A stretch of DNA of 64,000 bases from JBBSOK01 sp965219125 (GCA_965219125.1 CBDCMO010000002.1:1736001-1800000), one strand, 5' to 3'; counted from the stretch's first letter, positions 32,446 to 41,744 are shown. Made by a program: numbers and translations. Notes: generated by a model from the letters alone, not told the origin.

Positions 32446-34680
32446 TTAAAACCTATACCCAACGCTAACAAACCATTCGCCTTTATCACGTTCTGGAGAA
32501 ATGCTGTATTTTATTTCCATCGGGCCCAAAAAGGTTTCCAGGCCATAACCAATTGCGTAGCCGCTATAATCTATACCATCTATCCATTGGCCGTCTGTAA
32601 AAAGATCGTCGCCAATATTGGCAATGTTCGCGGATATATTTAAATGGTTCTTTCTTATAAATTCATAATCGAACGTAATTCCGGCTTTTAGGTACGTATC
32701 GCCACGCAAGCTGAGTGCCTCATAACCATAAAATGGAACAATGTTATTTACACGTTTATAGCCGAAACCTCCCGCAAAAAAATCTAAACTTGATGTTGTG
32801 TTGCCGCCAATTTTAAATCCACCTTCAGTTTCAATAAGTGCAGAAAGTTTCGTGGCGAAAGATTTTGCATACCCAAACCGAGCTTTTCCGATTGAAAATT
32901 GATCGAAGTCTTCATTTCTGCCATTGGCGAAAAGATACAAATGAAAATCGCCATCAAAAAAAACACCTTCTTTTGGGAAAAAGCTATTATCAAAACTATC
33001 ATATTTTAAATAGCCGAATGCGCTGAAATAATTCGTGCTTTCAAAAATTGTTCTCGGTAAATTATTTTCATCAATACCAATCGTTTCAGATAAATAGCGC
33101 AAATATTTATGTTCTGCACCCAAACCTAATAAGAACACACGTTGAAAAACTGTTTCAGCATATATTTTATTTGTGAAGTCGCTATATTGAAGATTTATTT
33201 TATTAATCTGATTGTTCAGCGCTACTTGAGCGTCGGGAAATGCAAAATCTATCGGGACATTTTTATCAAAATTATCATAACTACTATTTAAACCTATACT
33301 CCAATAAAACCCTTTGTCTATGTAATAATTGAAGTTATAGCGAATATTATCGCCCACCGCAAAATCTAACGAAGCAATATCATTATTTGTAAAAAGTCTT
33401 TTACGCGTAATGTTTAATAGTGCTGCGGTCTTAAATAAGTTGTCATAATGCGCACCAAGCCTTAAAAGCATTGTAGAATTACTTTCCCTTAAATTGAAAG
33501 TTATATTATAACTTTTGTCAGCATTCTTGTCCAATCTATAATTTATATCTTGAAAATTACCTGTTGCCGAAAGATTGTTGATGCCTTCGTTAAAATCGAA
33601 AAACGTGGTTTTACCGGGCGTTCGTAATTTTAGTTTTCCCAAAACATAGGCGCGACTGTAATTTTTATTGCCTTCAATTGTTACTTCATTTACATACAGC
33701 GTTGTCCTATCATCCAATTTTACGGGTAATCTTGGTTTTGGTTTTTGCCTGTCACCAATTTTTTTTAAAATATCGAAACTCGCTCTTGCCGCCTCTTCTC
33801 CCGCTTCTACTATTTCCTTACTGGAAGTGAAATCTACAACTGAAAAGTTTTTGATATCTGGTTGAATATAAACATCTGTTTTTCCGCGTTTTTTAACCAT
33901 ATCATTTATGGTTCGATAATTATTGATTTGCACCAAAACTTCAAGCGCCGATTTCAACGAATTTCTGTCCTTCAAGCTGTCTTGCACATCAGCGCCTATA
34001 ATAATATCCATTCCCTTGGAGCGAACCTCATCTATTGGATAATTATTTACAACACCACCATCCATAAGAATTTTTCCATCAATTTCAACAGGGCTAAAAA
34101 GCGAAGGTAAAGCGCCACTTGCGGTTATGGCTCTAGGCAAATAACCTTTGTCCAAAATAACTTCTTTTCCCGTTTCAATGTTGGTTGCCACGCAGAAAAA
34201 TGGAATAGGCAATTTGCTGAAATCTGAAATAGAATCTACTTGAGATGTTAGGCGTGAAAGCAAATTATACACATTTTGCCCTTTTGAAAGAGCTGAAGGA
34301 AAAGATATTTGAAATTTATCGAATGGCAGCGTTAGCGCATATTTCTCTGACTCTTCTTTCTCATAAAAAGTCTTGGCACTACGCGGAATATCATCTTGAA
34401 TTAATGTTGTATAATCTGTATTGCGAAACAACGAATCTAACTGCGAAGCTGTATAACCCGAAGCATATAGCCCACCGATAATGGCACCCATACTCGTTCC
34501 ACCAATATAATCTATCCGAACCCCAGCCTCTTCCAAAACTTTTAATATGCCAATATGCGCCAACCCTTTTGCGCCGCCACCACTTAAAACGAGGCCGACT
34601 TTAGGATTGTCTGCAGGCTTTTCCTGCGCCATTATTAGCAGGGAAAACATAAATAAAAGTATGGTTATTTTTAGTTTCAA
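32446..34680 (-). CDS. Patatin-like phospholipase fused to POTRA and Omp85-type barrel (PlpD-like)
   Basis: 744 residues. The signal peptide is at 1-19. The patatin domain (~25-310) has the oxyanion GGGAKG (34-39), nucleophile Ser63 in GTSMG and Asp in DGGVVNNYP. One POTRA-like repeat follows (~325-400, DRTTLYVNEVTIEGNKNYSRAYVLGKLKLRTPG). A 16-strand barrel of the surface-antigen (BamA/TamA) type runs to a terminal Phe (WFVSVGYRF). In PlpD of Pseudomonas this layout is a type Vd autotransporter, in which the lipase is carried across the outer membrane. In Bacteroidota the gene is common; the lipase side of the membrane is not proven. It is presumably active on phospholipids. Confidence 0.93.
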   Translation of the reverse strand: MKLKITILLFMFSLLIMAQEKPADNPKVGLVLSGGGAKGLAHIGILKVLEEAGVRIDYIGGTSMGAIIGGLYASGYTASQLDSLFRNTDYTTLIQDDIPRSAKTFYEKEESEKYALTLPFDKFQISFPSALSKGQNVYNLLSRLTSQVDSISDFSKLPIPFFCVATNIETGKEVILDKGYLPRAITASGALPSLFSPVEIDGKILMDGGVVNNYPIDEVRSKGMDIIIGADVQDSLKDRNSLKSALEVLVQINNYRTINDMVKKRGKTDVYIQPDIKNFSVVDFTSSKEIVEAGEEAARASFDILKKIGDRQKPKPRLPVKLDDRTTLYVNEVTIEGNKNYSRAYVLGKLKLRTPGKTTFFDFNEGINNLSATGNFQDINYRLDKNADKSYNITFNLRESNSTMLLRLGAHYDNLFKTAALLNITRKRLFTNNDIASLDFAVGDNIRYNFNYYIDKGFYWSIGLNSSYDNFDKNVPIDFAFPDAQVALNNQINKINLQYSDFTNKIYAETVFQRVFLLGLGAEHKYLRYLSETIGIDENNLPRTIFESTNYFSAFGYLKYDSFDNSFFPKEGVFFDGDFHLYLFANGRNEDFDQFSIGKARFGYAKSFATKLSALIETEGGFKIGGNTTSSLDFFAGGFGYKRVNNIVPFYGYEALSLRGDTYLKAGITFDYEFIRKNHLNISANIANIGDDLFTDGQWIDGIDYSGYAIGYGLETFLGPMEIKYSISPERDKGEWFVSVGYRF

Positions 34681-34795
34681 ATGTGTCTTTAAAATAATGT
34701 CTGTGATACTATCGTTTCCGTTTAAGCGATTGTATTTTAAAATTTGTCTTTTTTTGATTTTTATTTTGGAATTTGCATTGTTGTGATTTGGAATT

Positions 34796-36589
34796 TTATT
34801 TCACTTTCTCAAAATACCCAACGATCTTCTTTGCCCTACTCGAGCCAACTATTTCTGCCACTTCTTCAAAACTTGCTTCTTTTACTCTTTTGGTGCTTTT
34901 AAATTTTCGCAACAAATCTTCAACGGTTTTTTCGCCTATTCCCGGAATGGTTTCCAACTCTGTATTCAACGCTTGTTTACTACGTTTATTTCGGTGAAAG
35001 GTAATTCCAAATCTATGCGCTTCATTCCGAAGTTGTTGTATTATTTTTAATGTTTCGCTCTTTTTATCTAAATATAAAGGTATTGGATCGTTTGGGTAAA
35101 ATAATTCTTCCAAACGCTTGGCAATACCAACAATTGCAATTTTTCCGCGAAGCTCCAACGCATCCAAACTTTTTAAGGCGGATGAAAGTTGGCCTTTTCC
35201 ACCATCAATAATTATGAGTTGTGGCAGCGGTTGTTCTTCGTCCAACAATCTCTTGTAACGGCGATATACAACTTCTTCCATACTTGCAAAATCATCGGGA
35301 CCTTCAACCGTTTTTATGTTAAATTTACGATAGTCGCTTTTACTCGGTTTTCCGTTTTTAAAAACCACGCAAGCTGCAACGGGATTTGTACCTTGTATAT
35401 TACTGTTATCAAAACATTCAATATGCCGCGGTTCTTCTTTTAGGCGCAAATCTTTTTTCATCTGCTGCATTACGCGCTTTTCGTGCCTATCCGGATCTAC
35501 TATTTTTGCTTGCTTAAAGCGTTCCATCCTAAAATATTTGGCATTGCGAATGCTTAAATCCAATATCGCTTTTTTATCGCCCAACTTTGGAATATGCGTT
35601 TTCACATCTTCGCCCAACTCTATTTCAAAAGGTAAATAAATTTCATTGGATTGGCTGTTGAAACGTTGTCTAATTTCAACAATTGCCAATTGCAAAAGCT
35701 CTTCATCTGGCTCTTCCAAACGTTTTTTAATTTCCAAAGTATGTGAACGGATTATAGCGCCGTGCGATAGTTGAAGAAAATTTACATAAGCATATCCTTC
35801 ATCTGAAATAATGCTAAAAACATCAACATTATTAATTTTCGGATTTACAACTGTGCTTTTAGATTGGTAGTTTTCCAATACATTAATCTTATCTTTTACG
35901 CGTTGGGCATCTTCAAATTTTAAATCTTCAGCATAATTTTTCATTACGTTTTTAAAGCGATGCAAAGATTCCTTAAAATTACCTTTTACGATATTTCGGA
36001 TGGCTTCAATATTTTCGTTGTATTCCGTTTCAGGATATAAGCCTTCGCAAGGACCGGCGCAATTTCCCAAATGAAATTCCAAACAAACCTTATATTTTCC
36101 ATTTTGAATTTTTTCCTCAGCAAGATCATAATTACACGTTCGCAGCGGATATAGACTTTTAATTAAATCCAGCAACGTATGCACCGTTTTCATACTTGTG
36201 TACGGCCCATAATATTCCGAGCCGTCTTTTATCATTCTTCGGGTTGGGAAAACTCTTGGGAAACGCTCGTTTTTTATGCAAATCCACGGATAACTTTTGT
36301 CATCCTTCAACATAATATTGTAGCGCGGCTGGTATTTTTTTATCAGATTATTTTCAAGCAGCAACGCGTCGGTTTCTGTTTCGACCACAATATGTTTTAT
36401 GGTTTCAATTTTTTTTACAAGCACGCGCGTACGCCCAACTTGCTGTTTTGTAAAGTAACTGGAAACACGTTTTTTTAGATTTTTTGCCTTTCCAACATAT
36501 AGCAATTTCTCGTCTTTATCAAAATATTGATAAACGCCGGGCGAATCTGGAAGGGTTGAGATTTGAAGTGCTACCGAAGCTTTTGCCAT
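34796..36589 (-). CDS. uvrC: UvrABC excinuclease subunit C
   Basis: 597 residues, full length. The N-terminal GIY-YIG nuclease domain (~12-95) has SPGVYQYFDKDEKLLYVGKA and NLKKRVSSYF. A UVR domain lies near ~205-240, the RNase H-like endonuclease domain carries ECFDNSNIQGTNPVAACVVF and IIDGGKGQLSSA, and the C-terminal helix-hairpin-helix is ETIPGIGEKTVEDLLRKF. UvrC makes the two incisions in nucleotide excision repair. The minus strand has TATCTTTG (36595-36602) ending only five bases before the ATG, which suggests a very short or absent leader. Confidence 0.97.
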   Translation of the reverse strand: MAKASVALQISTLPDSPGVYQYFDKDEKLLYVGKAKNLKKRVSSYFTKQQVGRTRVLVKKIETIKHIVVETETDALLLENNLIKKYQPRYNIMLKDDKSYPWICIKNERFPRVFPTRRMIKDGSEYYGPYTSMKTVHTLLDLIKSLYPLRTCNYDLAEEKIQNGKYKVCLEFHLGNCAGPCEGLYPETEYNENIEAIRNIVKGNFKESLHRFKNVMKNYAEDLKFEDAQRVKDKINVLENYQSKSTVVNPKINNVDVFSIISDEGYAYVNFLQLSHGAIIRSHTLEIKKRLEEPDEELLQLAIVEIRQRFNSQSNEIYLPFEIELGEDVKTHIPKLGDKKAILDLSIRNAKYFRMERFKQAKIVDPDRHEKRVMQQMKKDLRLKEEPRHIECFDNSNIQGTNPVAACVVFKNGKPSKSDYRKFNIKTVEGPDDFASMEEVVYRRYKRLLDEEQPLPQLIIIDGGKGQLSSALKSLDALELRGKIAIVGIAKRLEELFYPNDPIPLYLDKKSETLKIIQQLRNEAHRFGITFHRNKRSKQALNTELETIPGIGEKTVEDLLRKFKSTKRVKEASFEEVAEIVGSSRAKKIVGYFEKVK

Positions 36590-36903
36590 AACTTCAAAGA
36601 TACCTTATGTTTTGTTTTCTGAAAAGTTTGAGGTTGAAAATTGCTGGATTCTGGGTGTTTGGTGCTAAATGCTTTTTTATAAGAAATAAATATTTTTTGG
36701 GAGTGAAATTCAAACCTTGAGTATTTCACAAATTATAAGGGTGAAGTTAGGAAAAAATATAAAACATTTAATAGGGAAGATTTAAAATTTACTGAATACT
36801 GGCTACTGATTACTGACGTCTGAATATTGAATTGTTAATTTTTTAAAAAGTAAAAAAGGATGGTTTTGCATTTTGGCTAACTTGCATCAACTTATAAAAC
36901 TAG
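36590..36903. other. 314-bp divergent spacer with ACTGA word repeat
   Basis: The spacer between uvrC (-) and the rimK operon (+) holds no gene. It contains degenerate words ACTGAATACTGGCTACTG-ATTACTGACG at 36791-36826, and TATCTTTG on the minus strand next to uvrC at 36595-36602, a candidate -7 element. Confidence 0.5.
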
Positions 36904-37776
36904 ATGAACTTAGCCATATTATCGAAAAGCGAAACGCTTTATTCTACCCAAAGCATCATAAAAGCAGCGGAAGCGCGCAACCATCGTATTGATATTATTG
37001 ATCCGGATTATTGCGATCTTACAGTTGAAAATGGCAAGCCTTCTCTCTTTTACATCGATGCAAATGTTGAAAATATTGAAGCTATAATTCCTAGAATCGG
37101 CGCTTCAAATACCTATTACGGCACTGCAGTTGTTCGGCAATTTGAAGCGATGAATGTATTTACGGCTGTTGCGGCTGAAGGAATTTTGCTTTCGCGAGAT
37201 AAATGGACTTGTTTTCAGGCACTTTCAAAATTTAATATTGAAGTTCCGCGAACTGTTTTGGTTTCGTATGTAAATCCGGAGCAACAACTAAAAACATTTC
37301 CAGACAAACCTTTAATTATTAAAATTGTAGAAGGAACACATGGCGAAGGCGTTATTTTGGCAGAATCACGGAAAAATGCACTTTCAATTATTGAAACTTT
37401 GTTGGCGTCACGCATAAAATTTGTACTTCAGGAATATATTGAAGAAAGTAAAGGTGCCGATATTAGGGCAATTGTGGTTGATGGTAAGGTGGTTGCGGCA
37501 ATGAAAAGGCAATGTAAAGATGGCGATTTTCGAAGCAATTTGCATCGAGGCGGCACTTCAGAACCACTTAAATTGAGCAGTAAGGAAGAGTATATTGCCA
37601 TAAAAGCGGCCAAAGCAATGAAGCTCGGCGTTTGTGGTGTAGATATTTTACAATCTAATAATGGCCCATTAATTTTGGAAATAAACTCATCGCCAGGACT
37701 TGAAGGAATTGAAAATAAGACGGGTATCGATATTTCAAAAAGTATAATAGCTTTTTTGGAACGGAATAAGAAGTAA
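36904..37776 (+). CDS. RimK-family ATP-grasp ligase, copy 1
   Basis: 290 residues of the RimK family. An N-terminal domain (~1-95, ending IIPRIGASNTYYGTAVVRQFE) is followed by the ATP-grasp fold (~100-288) with PLIIKIVEGTHGEGV, VLQEYIEESKGADIRAIVV, DFRSNLHRGG and metal-binding EINSSPGLEGIE. Relatives add glutamates to ribosomal protein S6 or join amino acids to other carboxylates. It is the first of four tightly packed genes with a retropepsin-like protease, a second RimK and an aspartoacylase-like enzyme. The two RimK copies share the same blocks but differ widely elsewhere, so they are probably specialised. The substrate is not identifiable from sequence. Confidence 0.9.
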   Translation: MNLAILSKSETLYSTQSIIKAAEARNHRIDIIDPDYCDLTVENGKPSLFYIDANVENIEAIIPRIGASNTYYGTAVVRQFEAMNVFTAVAAEGILLSRDKWTCFQALSKFNIEVPRTVLVSYVNPEQQLKTFPDKPLIIKIVEGTHGEGVILAESRKNALSIIETLLASRIKFVLQEYIEESKGADIRAIVVDGKVVAAMKRQCKDGDFRSNLHRGGTSEPLKLSSKEEYIAIKAAKAMKLGVCGVDILQSNNGPLILEINSSPGLEGIENKTGIDISKSIIAFLERNKK

Positions 37777-37873
37777 TATTATCAAAAAAAATTGAAATAT
37801 TGTAAACTTGAAAGTTTTAAATTTTGTCTAAATTCAATTTTAGTACCTTGCACTTAAATTGTAAACCCTCATT

Positions 37874-38332
37874 TTGAAAAGAGAAATAGGCAGAATTGAC
37901 AAAGCAGATTTTCCGTTATTGGCATTAGAAGACGTTGAAGTTAAAATTGATACGGGCGCATACACCTCGTCCATTCATTGCAAAAATATAACGGTTGTAG
38001 ATAATTATCTTAAATGTGTGTTTTTAGACCCGGAACATTCAAAATATCACGAAAAAGAAATTACTTTTGATGAATATGATGTTAAGGTTGTAAAAAGCAG
38101 TAACGGTCAATCGGAAGCGCGTTATCGTATTCAAACAAAAATTTTGCTCTTCGGCAAAACGTATTCAATTTATCTTACCTTAAGCGACAGGGAAGAAATG
38201 AAATTCCCAGTTTTGTTGGGTCGCCGTTTTCTCAGTAAAAAATATGTGGTAGATATAGGTAAGACCAATTTATCATTTAAAGAAAAAAAAAATCTTAAAA
38301 TAATTCCGCAGTGCGGAAAATATAAAATATAA
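37874..38332 (+). CDS. Retropepsin-like 'ATP-dependent zinc protease' family protein (RimB-like)
   Basis: 152 residues from TTG 37874, which gives the expected start (KREIGRIDKADFPLL). The active-site string is IDTGAYTSSIHC (residues ~30-41), an aspartic protease-like DTGA motif. LLGRRFLSKKYVVDI near residues ~115-130 is the family's second conserved block. The family (Pfam 'putative ATP-dependent zinc protease') is now seen as retropepsin-like. In Pseudomonas a member called RimB is encoded with RimK and controls RimK activity. Here it lies between two RimK genes and overlaps the second by 1 bp. A role in trimming or regulating RimK products is inferred. Confidence 0.87.
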   Translation: MKREIGRIDKADFPLLALEDVEVKIDTGAYTSSIHCKNITVVDNYLKCVFLDPEHSKYHEKEITFDEYDVKVVKSSNGQSEARYRIQTKILLFGKTYSIYLTLSDREEMKFPVLLGRRFLSKKYVVDIGKTNLSFKEKKNLKIIPQCGKYKI

Positions 38333-39207
38333 TGAACATAAAAATCCTATCTGCCAACTCCAATTTATACTCTACCCAAAGGTTAGTTGAAGCAGCAAAA
38401 AACAGAAAACATAACGTTGAAGTAATAAACCACGCGAAGTGTGATATTGTAATTGAAAAGAAAAATCCGTGTATTTATTACAAAGGCAAAAAAATTGAGG
38501 ATACGGATGCCGTTATTCCAAGAATTGGCGCAAGCGTAACATTTTATGGCACTGCCGTAGTAAGACAATTTGAAATGATGCGCTGTTTTACAACTACCGA
38601 AAGTCAGGCGTTAGTTCGTTCTCGTGATAAATTAAGAAGTTTACAGGTACTTTCTAGAGCAGGTTTAGGTCTTCCCAAAACTATTTTTACCAATTATAGC
38701 CGCGCTGTTAAGGAAGTTGTAGATCAAGCTGGCGGTGCGCCCGTAATTATTAAGTTATTGGAAGGCACACAAGGTATTGGCGTAATTCTAGCCGAAACCC
38801 GAAAAGCAGCCGAAAGTGTAATTGAAGCTTTCAACAACCTTCAAGCCAGAGTTATTGTACAAGAATATATAAAAGAGGCTGGTGGTGCAGATATTAGAGC
38901 TTTTATTGTAGATGGACAAATTGTAGGCGCAATGAAACGCCAAGGAAAGGAAGGCGAATTTAGAAGCAACCTACATCGCGGCGGTTCTGCTACCGTAATA
39001 AAATTGACAGATGAAGAAGAAACTGCTGCATTAAAAGCAGCTAAAGCAATGGGATTGGGCATTGCCGGTGTAGATATGTTGCAATCTGCCCGCGGTCCGT
39101 TAATTTTAGAAGTAAATTCCTCTCCAGGTTTGGAAGGTATAGAAACCGCAACGGGAAAAGATATCGCCACTTCCATAATAAAATATATAGAACGAAACGT
39201 AGATTAA
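38332..39207 (+). CDS. RimK-family ATP-grasp ligase, copy 2
   Basis: 291 residues, paralogue of the gene at 36904. The N-terminal domain opens MNIKILSANSNLYSTQRLVEAA and ends VIPRIGASVTFYGTAVVRQFE. The ATP-grasp part has PVIIKLLEGTQGIGV, IVQEYIKEAGGADIRAFIV, EFRSNLHRGGS and EVNSSPGLEGIE. All key nucleotide- and metal-binding segments are intact, so it should be active. Its ATG overlaps the TAA of the protease gene (TAATG), and the next gene starts 1 bp after its stop. Translational coupling of these three genes argues for a shared pathway. Whether one copy modifies S6 and the other another substrate is unknown. Confidence 0.9.
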   Translation: MNIKILSANSNLYSTQRLVEAAKNRKHNVEVINHAKCDIVIEKKNPCIYYKGKKIEDTDAVIPRIGASVTFYGTAVVRQFEMMRCFTTTESQALVRSRDKLRSLQVLSRAGLGLPKTIFTNYSRAVKEVVDQAGGAPVIIKLLEGTQGIGVILAETRKAAESVIEAFNNLQARVIVQEYIKEAGGADIRAFIVDGQIVGAMKRQGKEGEFRSNLHRGGSATVIKLTDEEETAALKAAKAMGLGIAGVDMLQSARGPLILEVNSSPGLEGIETATGKDIATSIIKYIERNVD

Positions 39208-39208
39208 A

Positions 39209-40210
39209 GTGTCAAAAAGCGCAAACAGGGATATAATTATAATGGGTGAGCATATTGCGCTTGGCCAAAGCAAAACGCTAAATTTTAGCATTGCAAAATT
39301 ATATACGTCTACAAAAGTGGATATCCCTGTTATTATTGAACGCTCAAAAATTCCGGGTCCTACAGTTTTAATTACCGCAGGTATTCATGGCGATGAAATA
39401 AATGGAGTAGAAATTGTACGCCAAATTATTGCCCGCAAAATTAACAAGCCAAAAAAAGGTACAATAATTTGTATTCCAATTTTAAATGTATTTGGCTTTC
39501 TTAATGGCGATAGGGCATTTCCCGATGGTCGGGATTTAAATAGGGTTTTTCCGGGAACAAAAACAGGCTCTTTAGCAAGTAGAGTTGCCTACAATTTCAC
39601 AAAGAAAATTTTACCGCATGCAGATTTTTGTTTCGATTTTCATACTGGTGGCGCAAGTAGATTTAATGCCGCACAAATTAGAGTAAAACCTGGCGATACT
39701 GATTTGGTTGAACTTGCCAGAATTTTTAACGCTCCTTTTACATTATTTTCGGGTAATATAGATAAAAGCTATCGTGCTACTTGTGCAAAGATGAATATTC
39801 CAATCCTGCTTTTTGAAGGTGGCAAAAGTTTGGACAGTAATAAATATATCGCAAAAGAAGGTGTTGACGGTGTAATGCGAATGCTTAATTTTTTAGATAT
39901 GCTGTTACCTAAACATCATATTCCAGAACCACTCGGAAAAACCGTAATTATTAGAAAAAGCAGATGGCTTCGAGCCCAAAAAAGTGGCTTATTGCACGTT
40001 AAAGTTGAATGTAGCAAACACGTAGAAAAAGGGGAATTTTTGGCAACAATTACAGATCCGTACGGACAAATGCGTTTTAAGGTTTTGGCGCCAAATGAAG
40101 GTTACATCATAAACATAAATCAATCTCCAATTGTAAACCAAGGTGATGCTATTTTTCATATTTCAACATCAAATGAAGCGAATGTTTCTGAAGAAGAAAC
40201 TGAAAATTAA
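39209..40210 (+). CDS. Succinylglutamate desuccinylase/aspartoacylase-family zinc deacylase
   Basis: 333 residues from GTG 39209. M14-like zinc motifs: HGDEINGVEIV near residues 59-69 (His and Glu ligands), then DFCFDFHTGG (His ligand). GRDLNRVFPG is the conserved block between them. The C-terminal ~90 residues form a beta-rich domain (SGLLHVKVECSKHVEKGEFLATI). The family removes acyl groups from N-acyl amino acids or hydrolyses amide-linked glutamate derivatives. Its position 1 bp after RimK copy 2 suggests it processes a RimK-made conjugate or supplies its amino-acid substrate. AstE-type arginine catabolism is unlikely, as no ast genes are present. Confidence 0.87.
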   Translation: MSKSANRDIIIMGEHIALGQSKTLNFSIAKLYTSTKVDIPVIIERSKIPGPTVLITAGIHGDEINGVEIVRQIIARKINKPKKGTIICIPILNVFGFLNGDRAFPDGRDLNRVFPGTKTGSLASRVAYNFTKKILPHADFCFDFHTGGASRFNAAQIRVKPGDTDLVELARIFNAPFTLFSGNIDKSYRATCAKMNIPILLFEGGKSLDSNKYIAKEGVDGVMRMLNFLDMLLPKHHIPEPLGKTVIIRKSRWLRAQKSGLLHVKVECSKHVEKGEFLATITDPYGQMRFKVLAPNEGYIININQSPIVNQGDAIFHISTSNEANVSEEETEN

Positions 40211-40239
40211 TAAACAACTTTTTTTGAAGGTATTTAGAA

Positions 40240-40809
40240 ATGGTCAATTTGAAAAAGAAATCACTTCGAAAAAAATATCAAAATTTACGAAATTCACTTT
40301 CTGCTGAAGAAATTGAAAAATTAAGTTTGCAGATTTCCAATCAAGTCTTAAAATTGGATATTTGGGAAAAGACTTATTATCATATATTTCTACCGATTGA
40401 ATCGAAGAAAGAAATAAATACTGAATTTATTTTACACATTTTACAAGGAAAGGATAAAAGTGTAGTTATTTCCAAAGCAGATTTTAAGTTGAATGAATTG
40501 TCACATTTTCTACTGCAAGAGAACACAGCAATAAAAATTTCTGAATATGGAATTCCTGAACCAATGGAAGGCATCGAAATACCTTTGACTAAAATTGAAA
40601 TAGTCTTCGTTCCTCTCTTAGCATTTGATGAAAAAGGAAATAGAATTGGCTACGGAAAAGGTTTTTATGACCGTTTTTTAAGTAAGTGTAATCCTGCAAC
40701 CATAAAAATAGGACTATCCTTTTTTGGAGCAGAGAATGAAATTGAATTTGAAGAGAAGGATATAGCCTTAAATTTTTGCGTCACTCCACAAAAAATTTAT
40801 AAGTTTTGA
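40240..40809 (+). CDS. 5-formyltetrahydrofolate cyclo-ligase
   Basis: 189 residues of the 5-FTHF cyclo-ligase family. Conserved features are the basic N-terminus (KKSLRKKYQNLRNSLS), IFLPIESKKEINTEFI and, near the end, VFVPLLAFDEKGNRIGYGKGFYDRFL, the ATP/folate-site signature. It converts 5-formyl-THF to 5,10-methenyl-THF with ATP. It begins 29 bp after the aspartoacylase-like gene and may be read through from that operon, though a functional link is not obvious. Confidence 0.94.
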   Translation: MVNLKKKSLRKKYQNLRNSLSAEEIEKLSLQISNQVLKLDIWEKTYYHIFLPIESKKEINTEFILHILQGKDKSVVISKADFKLNELSHFLLQENTAIKISEYGIPEPMEGIEIPLTKIEIVFVPLLAFDEKGNRIGYGKGFYDRFLSKCNPATIKIGLSFFGAENEIEFEEKDIALNFCVTPQKIYKF

Positions 40810-40844
40810 AAAAAAATGTTGTTATATTTAAACCTCAATTTTAA

Positions 40845-41168
40845 ATGAACCAACATATGGAAACTTTTAACACACCACCAATTTCAAATTCGCCAGGCGG
40901 AGCGCCGCCGGACAACAATCTAGTTTGGGCAATTTTATGTACGGTACTTTGTTGCTTACCTTTAGGTATTGTAGCAATTATCAAGTCTACGAAGGTAAAA
41001 GAATTATGGGCTTTAGGCGATATGGCCGGAGCTCAACAAGCCGCAGCAGATGCAAAAAAATACTCTATTTGGGGTGCAGCTGCAGCTGCAGTGTTATGGG
41101 TTTTATATATTATTTTCTTTATGGTAATGGGATTAGGAGGACTTTTTGCTGGAGGTGGAAGCTATTAA
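40845..41168 (+). CDS. CD225/dispanin-family membrane protein
   Basis: 107 residues. After a polar N-terminus (TPPISNSPGGAPPDNNL), the first hydrophobic segment has the CD225 pattern LVWAILCTVLCCLPLGIVAI. A cytosolic loop follows with STKVKELWALGDMAGAQQAAADAKKYS, then a second membrane segment rich in Ala and Val. The family includes the interferon-induced IFITM proteins of vertebrates; bacterial members have no settled function. The last 23 bp overlap the next gene, a DUF2752 protein, suggesting translational coupling. Confidence 0.9.
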   Translation: MNQHMETFNTPPISNSPGGAPPDNNLVWAILCTVLCCLPLGIVAIIKSTKVKELWALGDMAGAQQAAADAKKYSIWGAAAAAVLWVLYIIFFMVMGLGGLFAGGGSY

Positions 41169-41568
41169 ACTCAAAAAAATTAGCCTCCTGCTATTGGTAG
41201 CGGGAGGCCTTTTTATTATATATTTTGCTTACAACCCATCATCTAGCGGTTTGTTTATTCCTTGCCCTTTTCATTACTTTACTGGTTATAATTGTCCGGG
41301 TTGTGGATCGCAAAGGGCTATACATCAAATTTTTCATGGAAATCTATATGGTGCGTTTAGGCTTAATCCGTTAATGGTACTAACATTGCCAATTCTAATT
41401 TACGGATTGGGCATTACTGCCTATAATTTTGTATTTAGCACAGAATATAGGTTTAAATTATTCTATAATAAAATCTTCATTTATGGTTATTTCGGGATTG
41501 CAATTATCTATTGGATTGTGCGAAATTTACCTTACTATCCATTTAATTTACTAGCGCCAACCGAATAA
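41146..41568 (+). CDS. DUF2752 membrane protein
   Basis: 140 residues from TTG 41146. A GTG at 41155 is an alternative; an AGGAGG at 41135-41140 favours the TTG. Three hydrophobic segments are present. The diagnostic block is FIPCPFHYFTGYNCPGCGSQRAIHQIFHGNL, with the conserved CPGCG..R motif, then AFRLNPLMVLTLP. DUF2752 proteins are small inner-membrane proteins of unknown role that are often next to CD225 or TM2 genes. The gene overlaps the CD225 gene by 23 bp. The CPGCG motif suggests metal or disulfide chemistry, but that is unproven. Confidence 0.88.
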   Translation: MLEVEAIKLKKISLLLLVAGGLFIIYFAYNPSSSGLFIPCPFHYFTGYNCPGCGSQRAIHQIFHGNLYGAFRLNPLMVLTLPILIYGLGITAYNFVFSTEYRFKLFYNKIFIYGYFGIAIIYWIVRNLPYYPFNLLAPTE

Positions 41569-41654
41569 CAACAATATCAAATAATTTTATAGCGTGATTA
41601 TTAAAGGAATGCCAACAAACTATCTTAGATTGCCATAAAACTTTATCTTTGCTT

Positions 41655-41690
41655 CTTCAAGTTCAGAGTTCAGAATTTCGATTTCTAAAA
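41655..41690. repeat. Degenerate word repeat AGTTCAGAGTTCAGAATTTC
   Basis: Words CAAGTTCAGAGTTCAGAATTTCGATTTC run in tandem in the 176-bp spacer upstream of the bacilliredoxin gene. It is one of several locus-specific word repeats. Confidence 0.5.
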
Positions 41691-41744
41691 TTTTACCGAA
41701 CAAACTATTAATTTGAAAACAATATTAATCTTAAATTACAAATT

